This document shows positions 61,433 to 64,000 of a stretch of 64,000 bases of DNA, piece after piece. Numbering within the stretch: the stretch's first letter is position 1; each line of letters begins with the position of its first letter. The notes beneath the pieces were generated by a model. It saw nothing but the letters and a program-made list of their open reading frames with translations, was not told the DNA's origin and searched no databases. Origin of the DNA: Humisphaera borealis (GTDB lineage: Bacteria > Planctomycetota > Phycisphaerae > Tepidisphaerales > Tepidisphaeraceae); NCBI RefSeq assembly GCF_015169395.1, contig NZ_CP063458.1, forward strand, positions 3,596,001-3,660,000, read 5' to 3'. A program made the translations under genes and the position numbers.

Positions 61433-64000
61433 CACTCCCCCGCCTTCAGCGCCACCACTTCTCCGTCCGACAGCCCGACGATCAGCTTCCCATCCAGCCA
61501 CAGCAAATCGGCAACGCCCGATGGCATGACCTGCTCGGTCCGCGCGGCGCCGTCGGGGCCGAAGATCTGCACCATACCGCCCCAGTAGCAGACCGCCGTC
61601 AGGCCGGCTTCGGTGGCGCTGCGCTTGATCCGGCGGTCCTTCAGTACGTGGTCTGCCACGGTTTTGGGCAGCGGCTCAGACGGCCGGGGCGAGGCGATGA
61701 CCGGCGCGGGGTCCTGCGACAGCACTTTGCCGCCGGGGTCGATCTGCGTTGCGGTGCCGTCGTGCGAGAAGACGGTCAGCTTCTGCTGCACTTCCTGCAA
61801 CGACACCACGCGATCGGGCATCGACGCCCGCCAGAGCAGGGTCGCTTCGCCGGGGCGGGTCGCCTTGCTCGCCGGGGCGATACTGGTTGATGCCGGCCGT
61901 TCGCGCCTGGGCCGGCCGCCGGGCAGGTCGAAACCGGTCGAGAGTTCGGCGATGACGCCCGTCTGCGTTGGCGGGCGGTAGTCGAACGCGGACTGCCCCG
62001 CCGTCATCGACAGCAGTTCCTGCACGCTGACAGTCCAGCGGCCAGCGGGATCATTGACGGCCAGCGGAAGGTCCAACCGAAGCATTCCGCGCTCGGTGGA
62101 TCGCCAAAGGTCGTATCGCACAACGCCGAGGGAATCGATCACACGGACGCGGAGCGGGATGGCACCGTTGAGCGTTCGGCCGTCGGTATCGGCGACCGAC
62201 GCGCCCAGCTCCAGGCGGATCGGCAGCGGGCCCTGGTAGTGGCTGACGACCTGTGGCGACGACACCTGCACCCCGCCGATCGGCCTGGCGGTGCGGGCGA
62301 AGGCGCGGAGCTGACCGGCACCGAGGCGAAGAGTCGCGGCGACGCGCACGCCGTCCGACTTGAATCCCGCCGGCTGCCCGCTGATCGCGTCGTACACCGG
62401 CCCGCCGGCCAGCGGCAGGCTCAGCGTGGCCCGCGATGCCTTCGCCGCCAGCGGCTCACTGCCGGCGGCATCGTCCGGCGTGGCATTCACGACGAAGAAG
62501 TACTCGACGTCGCCGTAGGCGTGCCGGGTGACCAGCACCGTCGGCTGGTCGCACTCCATCGCCGGTCGAACGCCTGCCACTTCGAGCTTTGTTTTCATCG
62601 CCCGCGCCAGCGGCTCGGCGGCACGAAGGAGCGCCGCGGGCCTGCGCAGGCGGATGGCGTCGGCCGACTTTCCGTCGGTGAGGAGCTTGTCGATCGCGGC
62701 GAAGTGCGCGGTGTCGATCGCCGTGCCGAGCCTGGTCGCGCCGGGGATGTCGGCGGCGATATCGTCCGGCAAAAGCACCACGCCACCCGATTCAGCGTAG
62801 CGACCCAGCGTTCCGGCAAGCGCCGAGTCCGCAGGATCGGCCGACACCACCACCGCCGCGCGGTAGTGCCGTGCCAACGTGCCGTCGATCACGTCGGCCG
62901 GCGTAAGGATGTCCATCGGCTGGTGGATGGTCTGTCCCGCGATCCAGGCGATCAGGGCACGGTGGTGTTCGCCGGGGTCGCCGGGCGACGGTGAAACAAG
63001 CAGTGCGACGTTACAGCGCGTGGCCGGCATTGCCGTGAAGACCGTTCCCAGCCGCGCGGCGAGCTTGTTGGCCGCGGTCACCGCCTCCATCAATCGGGGT
63101 GAAGCGGCCGGTTCGTCGGCGGGCGCCGATCCAGCGAGGGGGCCGGCTGCTACGGCATGCTGACCGGCGACGAATGCGAGGTTTCGTTCCAACTGCCATG
63201 CGACGGGGTCGCGCGGCGACGTGCGCGCCAGGACGACTGCCGGGCGATCGCGGTCGCGGTCGCGGGCGTAGCTCAGCTCGAACTCGAATGAAGGCGCGAA
63301 CCAGGCGGCGGAACTCGCTTCCGAGCTGCTGTCGGAAACTCCCTTCGCCCGCCGCAACGGATCGGTGATCGGCGGTAGCCACAAGCCCGGGAGCGCGGCG
63401 TCGCCGGGGGGCGTGGCGACGATCAGCGGCTCGGCCGCCTTCGACCACGCCGCCGAAACGTTCGGGCGGTCCGCCTGCGGAAGCAGCACGTTGAAACCCA
63501 GGCCGTCCTGTCCCCGCGGCGACAACTCGAGGGCAGAGCCATCGAAACCGGCGTCGATGATCTGGAAGCTGCTTCGGCGGATCGACGAATGCAGCTCAAC
63601 GCCGAACGAACTGTTTGCCGCACCAACGGTCGTTGTGATGGCATACCGCCCGGGCCGCAGCACCCAAGGAGCGATCGTGGGACCCTGGGGATCGGGCTTT
63701 TCGCTGGGCGTCATCGCGCGCGAAATCGGTCGAAACGCCAGGCGAATTCTGGAGCCGTCGTCGCCGGCCAGCTGAACCTGGAGGTCAGGGGAAGTCGGAT
63801 CGACCGCATTCCACGCGCCGGCGCGAAGAGGAATGGCTGAGGCGGTGTAGCGTTCCTCGCGGCCTGGTGCGACAACCGCCGGGCGGAGTTCTGCCGGCGG
63901 TAGCGCGGGAGAAGTAGCGGGCCCTGCCCCACTCGCAATCGCCAGCAGAGATGGCCCGCCCAGACCCAATGCCAGAACGGCGCTGGGCTTCCAAAGTCGC
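61432..64000 (-). CDS. Large exported protein, N-terminus outside the window
   Basis: Frame is open to the window edge, and the residues before the first TTG (PSAVLALGLGGPSLLAIAS) read as part of a signal peptide, so the true start lies beyond 64000. About 855 residues are visible. The middle contains an alpha/beta region like glutamine-amidotransferase-type beta-galactosidase domains (RHYRAAVVVSADPADSALAGTLGRYAESGGVVLLPDD). The C-terminal part has strands like a PQQ/WD propeller tail (LWLDGKLIVGLSDGEVVALKAGE). A trimerisation/galactosidase-like or sensor role is possible; no motif decides. It is coupled to a small membrane protein by TGATG. Confidence 0.7.
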   Translation of the reverse strand, partial: RLWKPSAVLALGLGGPSLLAIASGAGPATSPALPPAELRPAVVAPGREERYTASAIPLRAGAWNAVDPTSPDLQVQLAGDDGSRIRLAFRPISRAMTPSEKPDPQGPTIAPWVLRPGRYAITTTVGAANSSFGVELHSSIRRSSFQIIDAGFDGSALELSPRGQDGLGFNVLLPQADRPNVSAAWSKAAEPLIVATPPGDAALPGLWLPPITDPLRRAKGVSDSSSEASSAAWFAPSFEFELSYARDRDRDRPAVVLARTSPRDPVAWQLERNLAFVAGQHAVAAGPLAGSAPADEPAASPRLMEAVTAANKLAARLGTVFTAMPATRCNVALLVSPSPGDPGEHHRALIAWIAGQTIHQPMDILTPADVIDGTLARHYRAAVVVSADPADSALAGTLGRYAESGGVVLLPDDIAADIPGATRLGTAIDTAHFAAIDKLLTDGKSADAIRLRRPAALLRAAEPLARAMKTKLEVAGVRPAMECDQPTVLVTRHAYGDVEYFFVVNATPDDAAGSEPLAAKASRATLSLPLAGGPVYDAISGQPAGFKSDGVRVAATLRLGAGQLRAFARTARPIGGVQVSSPQVVSHYQGPLPIRLELGASVADTDGRTLNGAIPLRVRVIDSLGVVRYDLWRSTERGMLRLDLPLAVNDPAGRWTVSVQELLSMTAGQSAFDYRPPTQTGVIAELSTGFDLPGGRPRRERPASTSIAPASKATRPGEATLLWRASMPDRVVSLQEVQQKLTVFSHDGTATQIDPGGKVLSQDPAPVIASPRPSEPLPKTVADHVLKDRRIKRSATEAGLTAVCYWGGMVQIFGPDGAARTEQVMPSGVADLLWLDGKLIVGLSDGEVVALKAGE

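Overview
The window is high-GC bacterial DNA and looks like a chromosomal segment of a planctomycete, most likely class Phycisphaerae (inference from gene content only). The markers are a PSCyt1/DUF1549/DUF1553 cytochrome-type protein next to a DUF1501 protein, several PEP-CTERM or VPLPA-CTERM surface proteins, a dockerin-like giant protein beside an H-X9-DG pseudopilin, a DUF4159 protein, and many lone genes separated by long palindromic intergenic repeats. No rRNA, tRNA or CRISPR array was seen. Both window edges cut genes: a TPR-like protein at the left and a large exported protein at the right.

Layout. 1-9.6 kb: TPR-like protein, a VapC-type toxin-antitoxin pair, the DUF1501 and PSCyt1/DUF1553 pair, and a coiled-coil lipoprotein. 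9.7-19 kb: Cys-rich protein, Cof-type HAD phosphatase, an IS110 element, lipid/DAG kinase, kdsA, infA, an IS3 element and a PilZ protein. 19.6-29.6 kb: a CobA-HemD fusion, a TIM-barrel isomerase, a GH13 branching-type enzyme, two PEP-CTERM proteins and a pseudopilin. 29.6-31.7 kb: gene-poor. 31.7-45.3 kb: mostly single genes (PPM phosphatase, SGNH hydrolase, Fur family, WaaF-type heptosyltransferase, hisA, TlpA-like thioredoxin, TadG-like, DUF4159, M42 peptidase). 45.3-61 kb: an 1868-residue SF1 helicase with a nuclease-like tail, a VPLPA-CTERM protein, then the SWIM-DUF5691-MoxR-(VOC)-DUF5682-VWA operon. kdsA and the heptosyltransferase together imply a Kdo/heptose type LPS.

Two things stand out. 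First, the IS110 element can be resolved to the base. Its flanks rejoin into a sequence that exactly matches the other arm of a palindromic repeat. A CT dinucleotide sits at both junctions. Its 239-nt left end contains, in the order expected for a bridge RNA, a 5' hairpin, a target-binding loop and a donor-binding loop whose loop bases match the actual target and donor. Second, the five-gene MoxR/VWA/SWIM/DUF5682/DUF5691 operon has three 4-bp ATGA junctions, which argues for a single co-expressed machine of unknown role; it is split by a VOC gene and a palindromic repeat.

At least a dozen long palindromes lie between genes. In several, each arm is itself a small hairpin. Both insertion sequences sit inside such palindromes, and at least three genes take their stop codon from a palindrome arm.
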